From Prorocentrum cordatum (Eukaryota; Sar; Dinophyceae; Prorocentrales; Prorocentraceae), in the NCBI GenBank assembly GCA_963575745.1, contig CAUYUJ010017806.1:151001-215000 (forward strand): DNA of 64,000 nucleotides, read 5' to 3'. Numbering within the stretch: position 1 is the first letter of the stretch; every line of letters starts with the position of its first letter. This document shows positions 21,675-32,463 of this stretch, one piece after another. The translations under genes and the position numbers were made by a program. Below the pieces are notes generated by a model. It made no database searches. It saw nothing but the letters and a program-made list of their open reading frames with translations, and had not been told where the DNA came from.

Positions 21675-21870
21675 CCCGGTGGGACCTGTCTGGGCCGTCA
21701 TGGGGCCGTCCTGGGCCTCCGTGGCGCCGTCCCGGTGCCTTCGGGGGGCCCTCTTGGGCCGTCCTGGGTGCGTCCCGTGGCTGTCTCGGGGGCTCCTTGG
21801 GGCTCTCGTGGGCCATCTTGGGCCCCTCTTGGGGCCTCTCTTGCGCCGTCTGGGGACCCTCATGGGTGAG
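21675..21870. repeat. CTTGGG-CCGTC G-rich quasi-repeat
   Basis: Words such as GGGCCGTCCTGGG and CTCTTGGGGC recur every 12-18 bp, as in element C and at 29.7 and 30.9 kb. Confidence 0.75.
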
Positions 21871-22615
21871 GACTAGGGGGGGTGAGATATCATGGCGTGG
21901 GCCATGATGTTTCTTCAGATTTCATGGCGCCTGTTCTTATTTCATTACGTCCCTGGCCCCCCCTTGGGCCGCGCACATGCTGCCGGCCGCGATTTGCGCC
22001 CCCCCCTCTTGGACGCCCCCCTCTTCGCCGCCCCCGACCCCTGCCGGGCGGCCGGGTCCAGCCCGTAGTGGCGCCGACGGTCTGATTTCGGCGTTGCTCG
22101 ACGGGTTATCCGCAGCGGACGTTGGCAGGAGCCACGAGTGTTTTTGTCTATCGGCCCACGCGTCCTTCAGGATGCTTGGCAATCTTGCTTGCTCGGTTGC
22201 TGGCTTTTTCGAGCTCCACCGCAGCCCGCTTGCGCCGCTGCCGCCCTTGTGTGGAGACACTTGGCCTTTTCCTTGGCTTTTTGGTATTGGCCGACAGCGT
22301 TCGTCCTCTTCTGGCGGCAAAATCCGAACCCTACCCTCGCCGATCAACGATCCAGGGCACTCGATGGGCGGCGGGAGCGCGGCTCTACCTCCGCCTCCTC
22401 CTGCTCGGCCCCGTTCCTCTTAGTGCCCACTTCGCTTCTGCAGTCTCCCTCCCGTGGCTCGGTTGGGCCGAGGTGAATGGGGGGGGGATACATTGGGGCG
22501 CGGCGAGGGCTGCAGAAAAGGCGCCCTTTAGGGCACCTACAGGTGCCGTTTAGGGCACCTAAAGGGGCGAAGGGGCCCTTGAGGCCCGAGAAAGGCACCT
22601 TTCCTTCCCCTTAAT
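21871..22615. other. Spacer, no recognised gene
   Basis: GC-rich. Near 22525-22600 short GGGCACCT/AGGTGCC words form small palindromes. Confidence 0.4.
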
Positions 22616-22617
22616 TG

Positions 22618-22800
22618 ACACCCCCGCATTACCCAGACCCCCGACGTCAGGATTTTCACAAGGTCGACCCCCAGAGGGCTGGATCCATTCCCTGGTACCA
22701 GTTTCTCATGCTTGGTCGTTTTTTGACGGTCCCGAGGCCCCATAAGGGTCCCCAGAGGCCGAAAATAGCCAAAAACCCTCCGTCTTGACTTCTTCGCAGC
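22618..22800 (-). repeat. Dispersed repeat E, copy 1
   Basis: Read on the minus strand: TTCGGCCTCTGGGGACCC, GCCTCGGGACCGTCAAAAAA, CGAC, GGGGGTCGACCTTGTG, then TGACGTCGGGGGTCTGGG. These blocks match 24690-24835 and 60345-60480. Confidence 0.8.
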
Positions 22801-23270
22801 ACGAGAGGGTCTGGGCACGTCGCGCACAACTCGGCTGGTGTCCGACCTCTCGTGTGCCCGCGGACCAGACAACAAAAGGCGGAGGCAACGATAGGGGGCG
22901 ACAGGCATAGGAGGGACTGCATCGACCCCCGATCGCGATCGCCGATGGGTGCCGATTGCCCCACCCCGCCCAGGAAGGTGCGGCTTCGCTACCGGGGGCG
23001 CATCGCGGACCCATCGGCGATGCATCGCCGATTCCAGGTCGATGTTCCCCCCCCTGTGCCCATCCCCCCTTTCATCGTTGCCCTTCACCAGGCAACAAGA
23101 GATCCTCCTGCGCCGCCCGCCCGCGCCTCCGCTGCCCGCGCCGCCCCGCCAGCGGCCCCCCAGGGCGCCCGCCGGCCGCCCGCCCGCGTCCCGGAGCAGC
23201 TCGTGCGCGGAGCGGCGCAGGCGCGCGGGCGGGGCTCGGTGACGGAGGCGTAGGCGTATTGATAAGCACA
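22801..23270. other. Spacer containing ATCGGCGAT palindromes
   Basis: ATCGGCGATGCATCGCCGAT at 23013-23032 is a perfect 20-bp palindrome. Copies of the GATCGCCGATGGG half-motif lie near 22930. No gene recognised. Confidence 0.5.
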
Positions 23271-23271
23271 C

Positions 23272-23320
<49 letters not shown>

Positions 23321-24150
23321 CGCACATATGGGCACGGATGTATGCATGCATGCATGCGTACATACATGCAGGTTTGCATGCTTGTCTGCACGTCTGTCTG
23401 TCTGTATTCCGGTGAGTATGTCTGCATGTATGTGCGTATGAATGTACGTATGCATGCAAGTCTGTAAATGTAGGTACGTATGTATGCATACATGAGTGTA
23501 TGCATGTCTGTTTGTATATGTACATGTGTATATGTGTATACATGTGTATGTATATGCAAATGCATATGTACATATACGTATATATATATATATATATATA
23601 TGTATATTCGAATGCATAATTGTATGTATTTGTAGATGTACAGCTGTATGTAAATGCATGTGAATATGCATACGCATGTGTGCATTTTTTCATGCACTTG
23701 TAATTGTACTTGTATATGCATGTGTACAGGTGTATGCATTTGTATATATATATATATGTACATTCACATGCACATATATCAATCTATGTAGATGTCTGTG
23801 TTTATATATACGTGCATTCATTTGTATATGTATATGTATATGTATATGCATGTGTATACGTATATGTATATGTATGTGTATTTGTACACGTATTTGTATA
23901 GATATTTGTATATGTACATGCATGAGCATATGTATATGCATATGTTTATATACATGTGTACCTATATATATATACGTTGTGTGCATTTACATGCTTTCCA
24001 TACATTTTATGTACACATTTATATAAGTATATCGATACACGCGTGTATGTATATGTATATGTACATGTATTTGTATAGATATATGCACATGTTTATGTAC
24101 ATGTGTATGTATATATTTATATATATATATACACACACATTTTTTAGGTA
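23271..24150. repeat. TG/TA-rich (ATGTAT-like) microsatellite region
   Basis: It starts as (TG)n and becomes degenerate TGTATATGTATGCA hexamers for almost 900 bp. Confidence 0.9.
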
Positions 24151-24278
24151 TTTGCGAAACACACGTATATTTGGATTTGCATATTTATATGTATTTGTAC
24201 CTGTATGTGTTTCTGGATTTGTATGTGGAATTGTAGATGTATCTATAGATATCTCTACACACGGTCACCCTTCAAAGG

Positions 24279-24463
24279 ATTGTTCCTGAGACTCCAGGGC
24301 GGCTGGCGATGTATAAATCAGCACGGAGAGCCAGCGACTTTGTACACCGCCGCCCTCCACACACAGACGCCCTCCAGAAGGATTGTTCCTGGGATTCCAG
24401 GGAGGGTGGCGGTGTATAAATTACCACGGAGAGCCAGCGACTTTATACACCGCCGCCCTCCCT
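24279..24463 (+). repeat. 101-bp tandem duplication, each unit a strong hairpin
   Basis: GGATTGTTCCTG starts at 24279 and 24380. In unit 2, 24401-24420 pairs with 24442-24461 (GGAGGGTGGCGGTGTATAAA against TTTATACACCGCCGCCCTCC), a 20-bp stem with one G-T position. The 21-nt loop contains CACGGAGAGCCAGCGAC. Unit 1 has the same loop with a less perfect stem (24297-24317 and 24339-24358). It may be a structured RNA or a MITE-like repeat. Confidence 0.75.
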
Positions 24464-24644
24464 GAAGGTACATGCAAAATTCGTCGGATTTTTTTCTTTC
24501 TTTATGTTTTTTGTTTTTGTTTTTGTTTTTGATTTTTGTTATATATATATATATAGGTTTAAATATTCGTGGCGTATACAGAGGGGTATTATGACGCCAG
24601 GATGTGGCTTGCGATTGGCACTGGTGGGCTGGGGAGCACGACCC

Positions 24645-24836
24645 AGACCCCCTCATCGAGTCACGAAAATATCATGGCGGCATGTATTTCGCTCTTTCGG
24701 CCACCAGGGGCCCCTACCGGGCCTCGGTACTATCAGAAAACGACTCAGGAGGAGAAGCTGCTCCTGGGGAAGGGGTTCAGACCTCTCGGGGTCGACGTTA
24801 CACAAAAGATCATGACGCCGGGGGTCTGGGGACGCT
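24645..24836 (+). repeat. Dispersed repeat E, copy 2
   Basis: TTTCGGCCACCAGGGGCCCC, CCGGGCCTCGGTACTATCAG, AAAACGACTCAGGA, CTCGGGGTCGACGTTACAC, TGACGCCGGGGGTCTGGG. Same block order as the copies at 22.7 kb (inverted) and 60.4 kb. Confidence 0.8.
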
Positions 24837-24984
24837 GTCCTCGCCGGGCCTCTTCGGGGCGCGGCGGAGAGCTCCGTCGGGGTCCTCGCCCGCCGCCCCG
24901 GGTGCCCCCCCTCGGTGCGGGTTTTGCAAGCCACGCCCTTCGCAATCTACAGCCGGAGTCGCCGAGGGGACGGCGGGGGAGGCA

Positions 24985-25105
24985 CGCGCGCAGGGCGCCT
25001 GCCCCCTCTGCTGGATTCCTTGTTTCGAAGAGTAGCCGCCCCTGGCGCGCGCCGCGTGCCAAGGGGGGGGCCCAGCGCCGATGCAAGGAATCCGCGCAGA
25101 CGTCC
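24985..25105. repeat. Fold-back locus related to 17781-17905
   Basis: GCCCCTGGCGCGCG, CCAAGGGGG and GGAATCCGCGCAGACGTCC parallel the right arm at 17.85 kb; GGATTCCTTG on the left pairs with CAAGGAATCC on the right. Confidence 0.5.
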
Positions 25106-25508
25106 ATCATTTTTTATTGTTATGTATAAATATACAAAACACATATTTGGGACGGAGCCAGGCTTGCCGTTTGCTCAGGGTATCGGCACAACGCGCCTCA
25201 CGTGGGTGCGCATGGCCAGACCAGACCAGGAAGAGTTCGTGGACGGGGAGGCTGTCGACGCAGGCGTGTGGACGGGGATGGAGCGTCCCTTGAACAGCTA
25301 TCCCAACTCAGCCTGTAGGGACAGGATGGGGGCGAAAGTCGGAAAGGATTCCCAGGTCAACGTGAGGATAGTCGGCCCAAAAGGCCGACCCAGAGTATCA
25401 TGGAAGTGCAAACCACACACCGTCAATGTAGTGTCCAGACGACATGGGCGTGGTAGGCGCCAGCCAGGAACCGAACATAGACACCAAAGGACGGGCTTGG
25501 GTTTCTAG
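25106..25508. other. Spacer, no recognised gene
   Basis: A frame ending at 25508 is open through here, with segments such as RMARPDQEEFVDGEAVDAGV, but no domain was recognised. Confidence 0.35.
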
Positions 25509-25509
25509 G

Positions 25510-25571
25510 AAGGAGTGAGGCGAATGATGAGGATGAGGATGGCGATGGCGGTGATGATGGTGATGATGGTA

Positions 25572-25638
<67 letters not shown>

Positions 25639-25739
25639 GGATGAGGATGAGGATGATGATGATGATGATGATGCTGCTGATGATGATGATGGAGATGCTG
25701 CTGATGCATGTGATGCTGACGATGGTGGTGATGATGATG

Positions 25740-25787
<48 letters not shown>

Positions 25788-25797
25788 GTGATGATGG

Positions 25798-25860
<63 letters not shown>

Positions 25861-25862
25861 CG
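25510..25862. repeat. (GAT)n repeat
   Basis: ATGATG triplets with GAG, GCT and GGT variants. Confidence 0.97.
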
Positions 25863-25951
25863 GTAGACTTACATTCGGTGAAAGGGGGGCTGCGCCTGCC
25901 AGTACGACCTTCGCAGGGCGGGGACGTCGCAGGGATGCGATCATCGCACTG

Positions 25952-26917
25952 TCAGGGGGCGAACCATCGGCGTCGGGTCTTGGAATCCACTGCCCCTCTG
26001 TTATGAGGCACTTGTATAGGAGAGGGAACAGAGGACAGAGTGTTTACACAGTTCGGAGGAATTCGTGAATTCAGTATGGGTCGGGCGTGAAGTGCCTCGA
26101 CGGATGCGCGCGACTCGGCCAGTTCCAGTTTCTTGCGCGCGTGCGGCGGACGAATCTTGCCCCCCTCGCAGCGTGTTCTCTCATCGACAGGCCGAATATC
26201 GGCCCCGCGGCCGGGACAGGGGTTCACACGATGTACCTCCACCCTCTGGGGAGCGGAACCTTTGAACCACCCTCCCCGGACAGAAACCTGATCGTCTTCT
26301 GCAGCACTGTCATCGTCACCATCGTCGTCGCTGTCCGTAGCCGCTTGGCGAAACTCTTTCTGGGCCCACCCGCCCCGTCTCGTTTTAAAATGTGCTGGAG
26401 CCACGCGCGGCGTACGTAGGGCGACGCGCGGGCCGATATTCCATGGCACGTTTCGGATATTGAATTGCGGTTCTGGGGCATCGTGCCTCTTGGCGCCATC
26501 AAGGGGCCGCGCTGCGGCGTTGTCTGGTGCCGGGCTGGTTGCCGGCCGGGGGCTTGCAGTACGCAGCGTGAGGCATCGCGTCGTGTCCCCTTTTGGAACG
26601 TCAGCCTGAAATGGGCCTCCCGCATCACAGGTCAGGTGCAGGTGTTCCCCCATACGCGTGTTCTTCCATAGGTGCACGTGGGGGGGGGAAGCGTCCCCGA
26701 GCAGATCCCGCACGGGGCCTGTGCTTGTCGGGACTTGCCTTTCTCCTCGGTGCCAGAGCCCCGCTTGAGGCTGGCAGTGGGTTCTGTTGGTCCACCCCGT
26801 ATCCGCACTCTCACGCACTTGGTGCGCACTCTCCGTCTCCCCATTCCTTCGCCCGATGTTCCTGCATTGTTCCTTGGCCATCGCATTATCCCTGCCTTGT
26901 CTCCACGTTGGCTTCAT
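25952..26917 (-). CDS. Candidate protein-coding ORF, unknown function
   Basis: On the minus strand the frame is open for 321 codons from an in-frame ATG (26917) to the stop at 25952, through non-repetitive DNA. Upstream the frame continues into His/Ser runs of the GAT repeat, so 26917 is the more credible start. The product is basic overall with one acidic patch (about residues 200-215, DSDDDGDDDSAAEDD) and no membrane segments. Its length without simple repeats is unusual here, but high GC favours long frames and no family is recognised. Confidence 0.25.
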   Translation of the reverse strand: MKPTWRQGRDNAMAKEQCRNIGRRNGETESAHQVRESADTGWTNRTHCQPQAGLWHRGERQVPTSTGPVRDLLGDASPPHVHLWKNTRMGEHLHLTCDAGGPFQADVPKGDTTRCLTLRTASPRPATSPAPDNAAARPLDGAKRHDAPEPQFNIRNVPWNIGPRVALRTPRVAPAHFKTRRGGWAQKEFRQAATDSDDDGDDDSAAEDDQVSVRGGWFKGSAPQRVEVHRVNPCPGRGADIRPVDERTRCEGGKIRPPHARKKLELAESRASVEALHARPILNSRIPPNCVNTLSSVPSPIQVPHNRGAVDSKTRRRWFAP

Positions 26918-26939
26918 GCACGATCCGCGATCTAATCCC

Positions 26940-27335
26940 TGCGATGATGATGAGGATGATGACGATGGTGGTGATGATGATGACGATGATGATGATGATG
27001 ATGATGATGGTGATGATGAGGTGGTAATGGTGACGATGATGGAAAATGGGGCTGATGAGGGTGTGGGTGATGATGACGGTGATGATGGTGATGATGATGG
27101 TGATGGCTCTTGATGGTTGTGATGGTGATTATGATGATGATGATGATGATGGTGATGATGTGGATGATGGTTACGTGGATGATTATGATGATGTGGATGG
27201 TGATGGTGATTCTGGTGGTGGTGGTAGTGAATACGACGAATATCAGAAAGCCGTGGCAATGATGATTGTGATGATTATCGTGACGTTCGAAAGTGTGACG
27301 ACGATGATGATGGCGATGGTAACGCTGATGATGTG
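26940..27335. repeat. (GAT)n repeat
   Basis: GATGATGGT triplets with scattered interruptions. Confidence 0.9.
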
Positions 27336-27389
27336 ATGGCAAGGTGTGGGGTCGCGCACAGGCCGCCCCGAAGGTATTTCGGGCTTGCC

Positions 27390-27765
27390 CACCCTGCGAG
27401 CGCCCCGCACACCAGAGGGGACACAGTAGCGGGCCCAGTTTGCGGGTCCGAGTGCGATCGGTGCATTGTTTCTGCCCACCCCTCGTACGCTTCGTGCCCA
27501 CAGGATCCCGGGTCTACGGCCCCAGAGGGCAGGTCCGCGTACGGTCGGCACACTAGCTTGGGGGTTCAAGTTTCGCACGTTTCGTGCTCCGTATGTACAA
27601 CACCCGGTGTGCGGCCCAAATCGTGTGGTCGGTACAGGGACCCCTCCCACGTTGCGTACCCCGTGCTGATTGGCGGAAATGCGGCCCCAGTGGGCAGATC
27701 CGCACTGGTTCGGCGCGTCCGTGGAGTCTCGGACGTTTCGTCTCGAAGGCGCCCATGGCGAGTCA
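27390..27765. repeat. Degenerate copies of the 90-bp minisatellite family
   Basis: CCCCTCGTACGCTTCGTGCC (27480), GCACGTTTCGTGCTCCGTAT (27575), CCCCTCCCACGTTGCGTACC and GGACGTTTCGTCTCGAAGG carry the ACGTTTCGTG core. The first two lie 92 bp apart. Strongly diverged. Confidence 0.45.
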
Positions 27766-28400
27766 TGGCCGCCCCGTGCTTTTGGACACGCCTGTGCCGT
27801 CAACTGTCGAGAAAAGTGCGTCCACGCTGGTGGATCGCGTGTTCACCCAGCCGTCCGCCGCCAGCGGGCCGCTTGTTGGACCCAACTCGCTGCTGACCTA
27901 AAGTGCTCACCCAGCCGTTCGAGAAAAGCCGCAGGGGGAACATTGGGTAAGGGCCCTCCGGTGCCGCTCTGGGGCTCTCTTCAGGCCTCTGGCGCCCTTC
28001 TTGGGCAGGGGCCCTTCGAGGCCCCAAAGAGTTCAAAGCACAGCCCGTGTCCTGCTCGAGGAGGAACAGAGCTGCGCCGAGGCGAGCCAACAGCCAGGCC
28101 GAGTCACGGGCGCGCGCACGGGCCCTGCGGGACGGGTCCTGCGAGGCTTGGCTGGCGGCTGCTCGGGGCCGCGGCGGGGGTCTGCCGCGATCGGCCCGGC
28201 CCAGACCCGCTTCTGCTGTCGGGTCGACGTCACCTGCGAGGGGGGAGGAGGGTGAGGATCGGCGAACGAGGTTTTTTTTTTTCTGGTTCGTTCGAGGGAC
28301 TTGAGGTCTTACCGGGCCTGCCTGTCCTGTGCTGGGGATATTCTTACCTGTCATGTCCGAGGGATTCGACGAGCCGGCCAGGCGTGCGCCCGGCGGCAAG
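27766..28400. other. GC-rich spacer, no recognised gene
   Basis: A 345-codon plus-strand frame (27670-28707) crosses it, but its end is the 80-bp repeat below and no domain is visible. Confidence 0.35.
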
Positions 28401-28419
28401 CTGGTCGGCGCCCGTGGGC

Positions 28420-28645
28420 ACCCCGTGGGCGCCTCGCGTTGGGGTGGGCCTGCCGAGGTTGCGCCTGCTGCCCGCCCTTATGGGCGCTCGTGCGGGGGGA
28501 TCGCGTGGGCGCCTCGTGCTGGGTGGGTCTGCGGAGGTTGCGCCCGGTGCCCTCCCTTATGGGCGCTCGTGGGGGGGGTCCCGTGGGCGCCTCGTGCTGG
28601 GAGGGTCTGCCGAGGTTGCGCCCAGTGCCCTCCCGGGGGGCCTTC
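28420..28645. repeat. About 80-bp tandem repeat, three units
   Basis: GTGGGCGCCTCG followed by GGAGGTTGCGCC-type and CTTATGGGCGCTCGTG segments repeats at about 28424, 28505 and 28583. Confidence 0.85.
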
Positions 28646-28671
28646 GCGATTGGCGGCCGCTCGCACAGCAC

Positions 28672-28928
28672 TGCAATAGCTTGTACCGCGTAGCTTGCAC
28701 CAAGTAGCTCGCATCTCGCATAGCTAACACCACACAGTTTGGGCCACACAGCTTGCACCACACGGCTTGAACCTCATTTGCTGCACAGTACAGCTTGCAC
28801 CACGTAGCTCGCACAGCATAGCTTGCACCGTATAGCTTACACCACACAGCGTGCACCACACACAGTACACCACATAGCTTTCATCACATAGCTTGCACCG
28901 CATAGCTGATACCATACAGTTTACACAT
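28672..28928. repeat. About 16-bp TAGCTTGCACCACACA repeat
   Basis: Degenerate words TAGCTTGCACC and CACACAGCTTGCACC recur about 16 times. Confidence 0.85.
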
Positions 28929-29487
28929 CCACAGGGTGATCACTTACTGCCTGTGTCCAGGCTTGCAAACCTTTGTTATTTGTGTTTCTCTCACTCCTCT
29001 GGAGGCTTCCAGAGGCCTCCAGGAACCTCCCGCGAGGAACCCTAGGAATCTGGGGAGATCTCTGGAGACCTCCGGGGACGCCCAGGGAGGACCAGATGCT
29101 GCCAGGGCGAAGTCTTCAGCGGGGAACGGCACGACCATGAGACGATCTTCGCCCCTCAGGCGGCGTCCGTCGCCCAGCTATCGCCTCGACGAGCCCGACG
29201 TGGTGCAGGGGCCAGCGCCGCAGTCTGTGCAGCGGGCCGAGGTCAAGATGCCCATGGGCTTTGGCAAGCGCGCCGGTACAGTGGCGTTCGCCTGCGAAGC
29301 TGAAGCGTGCAATTAGCGCGAAAAGCGGCGGCCTCCATCCCCTGCATCCACCGTGTGTATCAAAGTGTAATGCCGGGGAGACGAAGTAGAATTCAGTACC
29401 GTGCGCATCAAAGTGCAATGCCTGGGGAAGTGGCTGAATACTAAGACAAGTGCCCGATACCCCACACAAGTCATGTGGTTTGGGAGT

Positions 29488-29490
<3 letters not shown>
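28929..29490. other. Spacer with a 32-bp direct repeat
   Basis: CCGTGTGTATCAAAGTGTAATGCC near 29349 recurs as CCGTGCGCATCAAAGTGCAATGCC near 29399. A short open frame (to 29316) is not supported as a gene. Confidence 0.45.
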
Positions 29491-29533
<43 letters not shown>

Positions 29534-29575
29534 AAGAGAGGGGGAGAGAGAAAGAGATAGAAAAATAAAAGAGAG
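29491..29575. repeat. (GA)n microsatellite
   Basis: GAGAGA run with AAAAA interruptions. Confidence 0.9.
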
Positions 29576-29649
29576 AACAGGAGAAGGACACAGTCACCGT
29601 GGCTGGGCTGTGGTTCAGAGTCTTCTTGGATGCAACTTACAAGTGTTTA

Positions 29650-30255
29650 GGATGTCTCTCGGGAGACTCTTGGAAGGATGTTGGGGGCTTCTGAGGGGCC
29701 TCTTGCCTGTTGGGGACCTCTTGGAGCGCCTTTGGGGGCCTCTTGGGGCCTCTTCGAGCGTTTTGGGGGGGCCTCGGGAGTCTCTGGGAGTCTCTTGGGG
29801 CCATCTTGGGGCAGGAGGCTCGAAATGTCCGCTCGTGCTCTCCCTCTTGGGGCCCTCTTGGGGCCCTCTTAGGTGCCTTTAGGGCCGTGTTGGGGGCCTC
29901 TTGGGCCCTCTTTGAGCGTCTCGGGGCCCTCTTGGCGGATTCTTGGGCAGTGCTTCGGCGCTATTGGGAGCTTTTTGGGCCGTCTTGGACCGTTACAAGC
30001 TGAACAAGGCGAGAAGGCTAAATTCTTTCAACTACCGAAGGACAATTCGTGATTCTGGCTTCTGAAGGCCCTCTTGGGGGTGCTCTTGGGGCTCCCCTTG
30101 GAGCTTCTTGGGGTCTTTTTGGGCCGTCTTCAAGCCATCATGAGGATCTTGGGGCGATCTTGAGGCGACTCGAGGCTCTCTTGGGCCGTCTTCGTGGTCT
30201 CCTCGGTCCCTCTGGGCCCGTCTTGGGTCTCTCACGGCTTCGGGAAGACGCACGC
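29650..30255. repeat. CTCTTGGGGCC G-rich quasi-repeat
   Basis: CTCTTGGGG, GGGCCGTCTTGGG and related words repeat every 12-20 bp. Similar to elements C and the 30.9-kb block. Confidence 0.8.
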
Positions 30256-30341
30256 AGATTCTAGAATCTTGGCTGCATCAGCAGCAGCACAGCTGTGAGC
30301 CTCGTGGCGCCCCACTTCTTGCCAAGGGCACGATAGTGGAG

Positions 30342-30370
30342 ATGTATATATATATATACATATATAGATA

Positions 30371-30403
<33 letters not shown>

Positions 30404-30430
30404 TTCGAGAGAGAGAGAGAGAGAGAGAAC

Positions 30431-30461
<31 letters not shown>

Positions 30462-30600
30462 GGAGATAGAGGCAGGGAGGGAGAGGGAGAGAGAAAGAGA
30501 GAGAGAAAGAGAGGTAGAAATAAATACATCTAACGAGAGAGGGAGAGAGATATAGAGGGCGAAGCAGGGGTTGAAAGAGAGAGAGAGAGAGAGATACAGT
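30342..30600. repeat. (TA)n - (GA)n compound microsatellite
   Basis: TATATA block followed by GAGAGA with GGGAGA variants. Confidence 0.92.
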
Positions 30601-30771
30601 GAAGCATACGTAATCGTTTTCATATCTACATCTTTGCATGCACAGTATGTGTGTCCAGGCTTTGTTTCGCGCGCGGTATTTCTTGTCTAAGGCGCCGCGC
30701 AAGTTGAAGGAGAGCAGATGGTGCCGTGAGGATTGGCAGCAGTCCAGATGCCTGCGGGAAAACAACGCCAC

Positions 30772-31290
30772 CGTGCCAGCGTAGCACTGTATGGCAACGC
30801 CTCGAGCACCCCAGGTCCTAACTTGTGACACCTCTCGTGTCTACTTCTTCAGGTGTTCTCATTGGGGTCTGCTTCCGTGGCGCCCTCTCAGTGCCCTCTG
30901 GGGGCCCTCTTTGGCCATCTTGGATCAGTTCCTTGGCTGTCTTGGGGGTTCCTTGGGGCTCTCTTGGGTCGTCTTGGGCCCCTCTTGGGCTGTCCTGGGC
31001 CTCTCTTGCGCCATCCTGGGGCCCTCTTGGGGCTGTCTTGGGCCGTCTTGGGCCGTCCGGGGGGCGCCTGGAGGTCATTGAGCCCTTTTGCCCTCCCTTC
31101 GGCTCCTCCGAGGCCCTCTTGGAACCATCTGGAGCCGATATGCCTCGGAAACTTAGTATACCTTCGGAAGCCTTCCTGGATCTTTCTGGATTTTTGGATC
31201 GGGCATCTCCGTGGCGTCCTCCAAGCCTCTGGGGTGCCCCCTGGGTGCCTCTTGGGGCTTTCTTCGACGCTGTTGGGTCGCTCATCAGGC
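30772..31290 (+). repeat. 50-bp motif plus CTTGGG quasi-repeat
   Basis: It opens with the motif shared with 21355 (GGCAACGCCTCGAGC, ACCCCAGGTCCTAACT) and continues as GGCCCTCTTGGGGC words to about 31290. Confidence 0.75.
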
Positions 31291-31995
31291 AGTGATGGAC
31301 CATCGTTGTGCCTTGCTGGCTTGCTCTCGCCGTCTGGGACGCCTTGGGTCAGCCCTGGAGATCCCCCTGAGGGGGCGTCGGGCCGCCCAGGGCGCATCGA
31401 GAGGGGGGCGTGCGTGCGCCACCGCGCGGGGAGGAGGGAGGGCGGCAACGTGAGGACCGAGGTACAAAGATCGAGGTCGGTGCGAGGAGGGTACCCTGGT
31501 GTTCTTCGTGCTCGTCGGATGCTCTCGTGCATCCTGAGGAGGGGGTGCCCATGGATGTTCGGTTGGTCTGGGCCGACGGAGGGCCTCGTGTTCTTGAAGG
31601 ATGTTGTTCTGGTCCAGTTTCTACATATATATATATATATGTATGTATATGTATATGTACCCTACGAGGCAACACTTGGCATTCTACCACGCCTCAACGT
31701 GCCATGGGGGTACAGTGCTGGATATTGCGTTTGCCGTTGAGGCGGGCCACATGTGGTGAGGATAAAGTCGCAGACTGGGGGCGATCTTCTGCTGATATGC
31801 CTGCCTTGACTAGTCACCATGTCAGCATCACACTTTGATGGTGGTCGAAAGCTGAGCGAAGTATCCGTCTCGCGTTCATTACATTTAGCGTTCTGTGAGC
31901 GTTCCTGTAGCCTCTGTCATCACGCGTGCCTCTGTCAAGATCGAATATCTGTCCCACCTGTAGCCCCTCGGCACGCGAGCAGTGTTCTCTCGGCA
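31291..31995. other. Region upstream of the NOP53-like ORF
   Basis: Mixed sequence with a short (TA)n near 31622. The NOP53 frame is open back to 31819, but protein homology begins only after the ATG at 31996. No promoter motif or spliced-leader relic seen. Confidence 0.4.
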
Positions 31996-32463
31996 ATGGT
32001 GAAGAAGCAGCCGAAGAAGAGGGCATGGAGCAAGGTGAAGGTCGACGATGTCGAGGAGGCGATGGAGGACGACCGCAACATCGCCAAGATGAAGCGATAC
32101 GACCGCCCAGAGGCTCTGAAGGGCAAGGACGGAGGCGCGGATGCGGCGGAACTGTTCACCATCGACACCAAAGGATCCTTCGAGGGTGTCTCGGCGACCT
32201 CGCGCCGCGAGATCGCTCGGGCGAAGCTCTTCCCGCCGAAGGGGCCGAACATTGGCCTGTCGGCCACGGAGGAGTCGAAGGTTTCACGTGCCGAGGGCTC
32301 CCTGGGTGCGGCCAGCAAGCGCGCCCGCGGCTCCAAGGAGCCGGAGGTGTTCGACCTGTGGGCCGCGCCCGACCCGGCCACGGCGCGGAAGCAGAGGGCC
32401 CAGGCGGAGGAGGATCGGAGGCAGCAGAAACACTTCTTGCGTCGGCGGCCAGGCAGGGGGTGA
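31996..32463 (+). CDS. NOP53/GLTSCR2-like ribosome-biogenesis protein, N-terminal piece
   Basis: NOP53 is a nucleolar factor for late 60S assembly that recruits the exosome helicase for 5.8S end processing. The 155-codon frame from ATG 31996 has the family's N-terminal landmarks in order: KKRAWSKVKVDDVEEAMEDD (residues 6-25; family KRxW then an acidic helix), AELFTIDTKGS (about 48-58; family LFxVDTxGS), an Arg-Lys segment with NIGLSATEESKV, and EVFDLWAAPDP (family FYDLWA). The frame stops at 32461-32463, before the conserved GxSxNP region, which appears separately at 33357. An intron between the two pieces, or gene decay, would explain this. Start chosen because homology begins directly after it. 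Confidence 0.65.
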   Translation: MVKKQPKKRAWSKVKVDDVEEAMEDDRNIAKMKRYDRPEALKGKDGGADAAELFTIDTKGSFEGVSATSRREIARAKLFPPKGPNIGLSATEESKVSRAEGSLGAASKRARGSKEPEVFDLWAAPDPATARKQRAQAEEDRRQQKHFLRRRPGRG

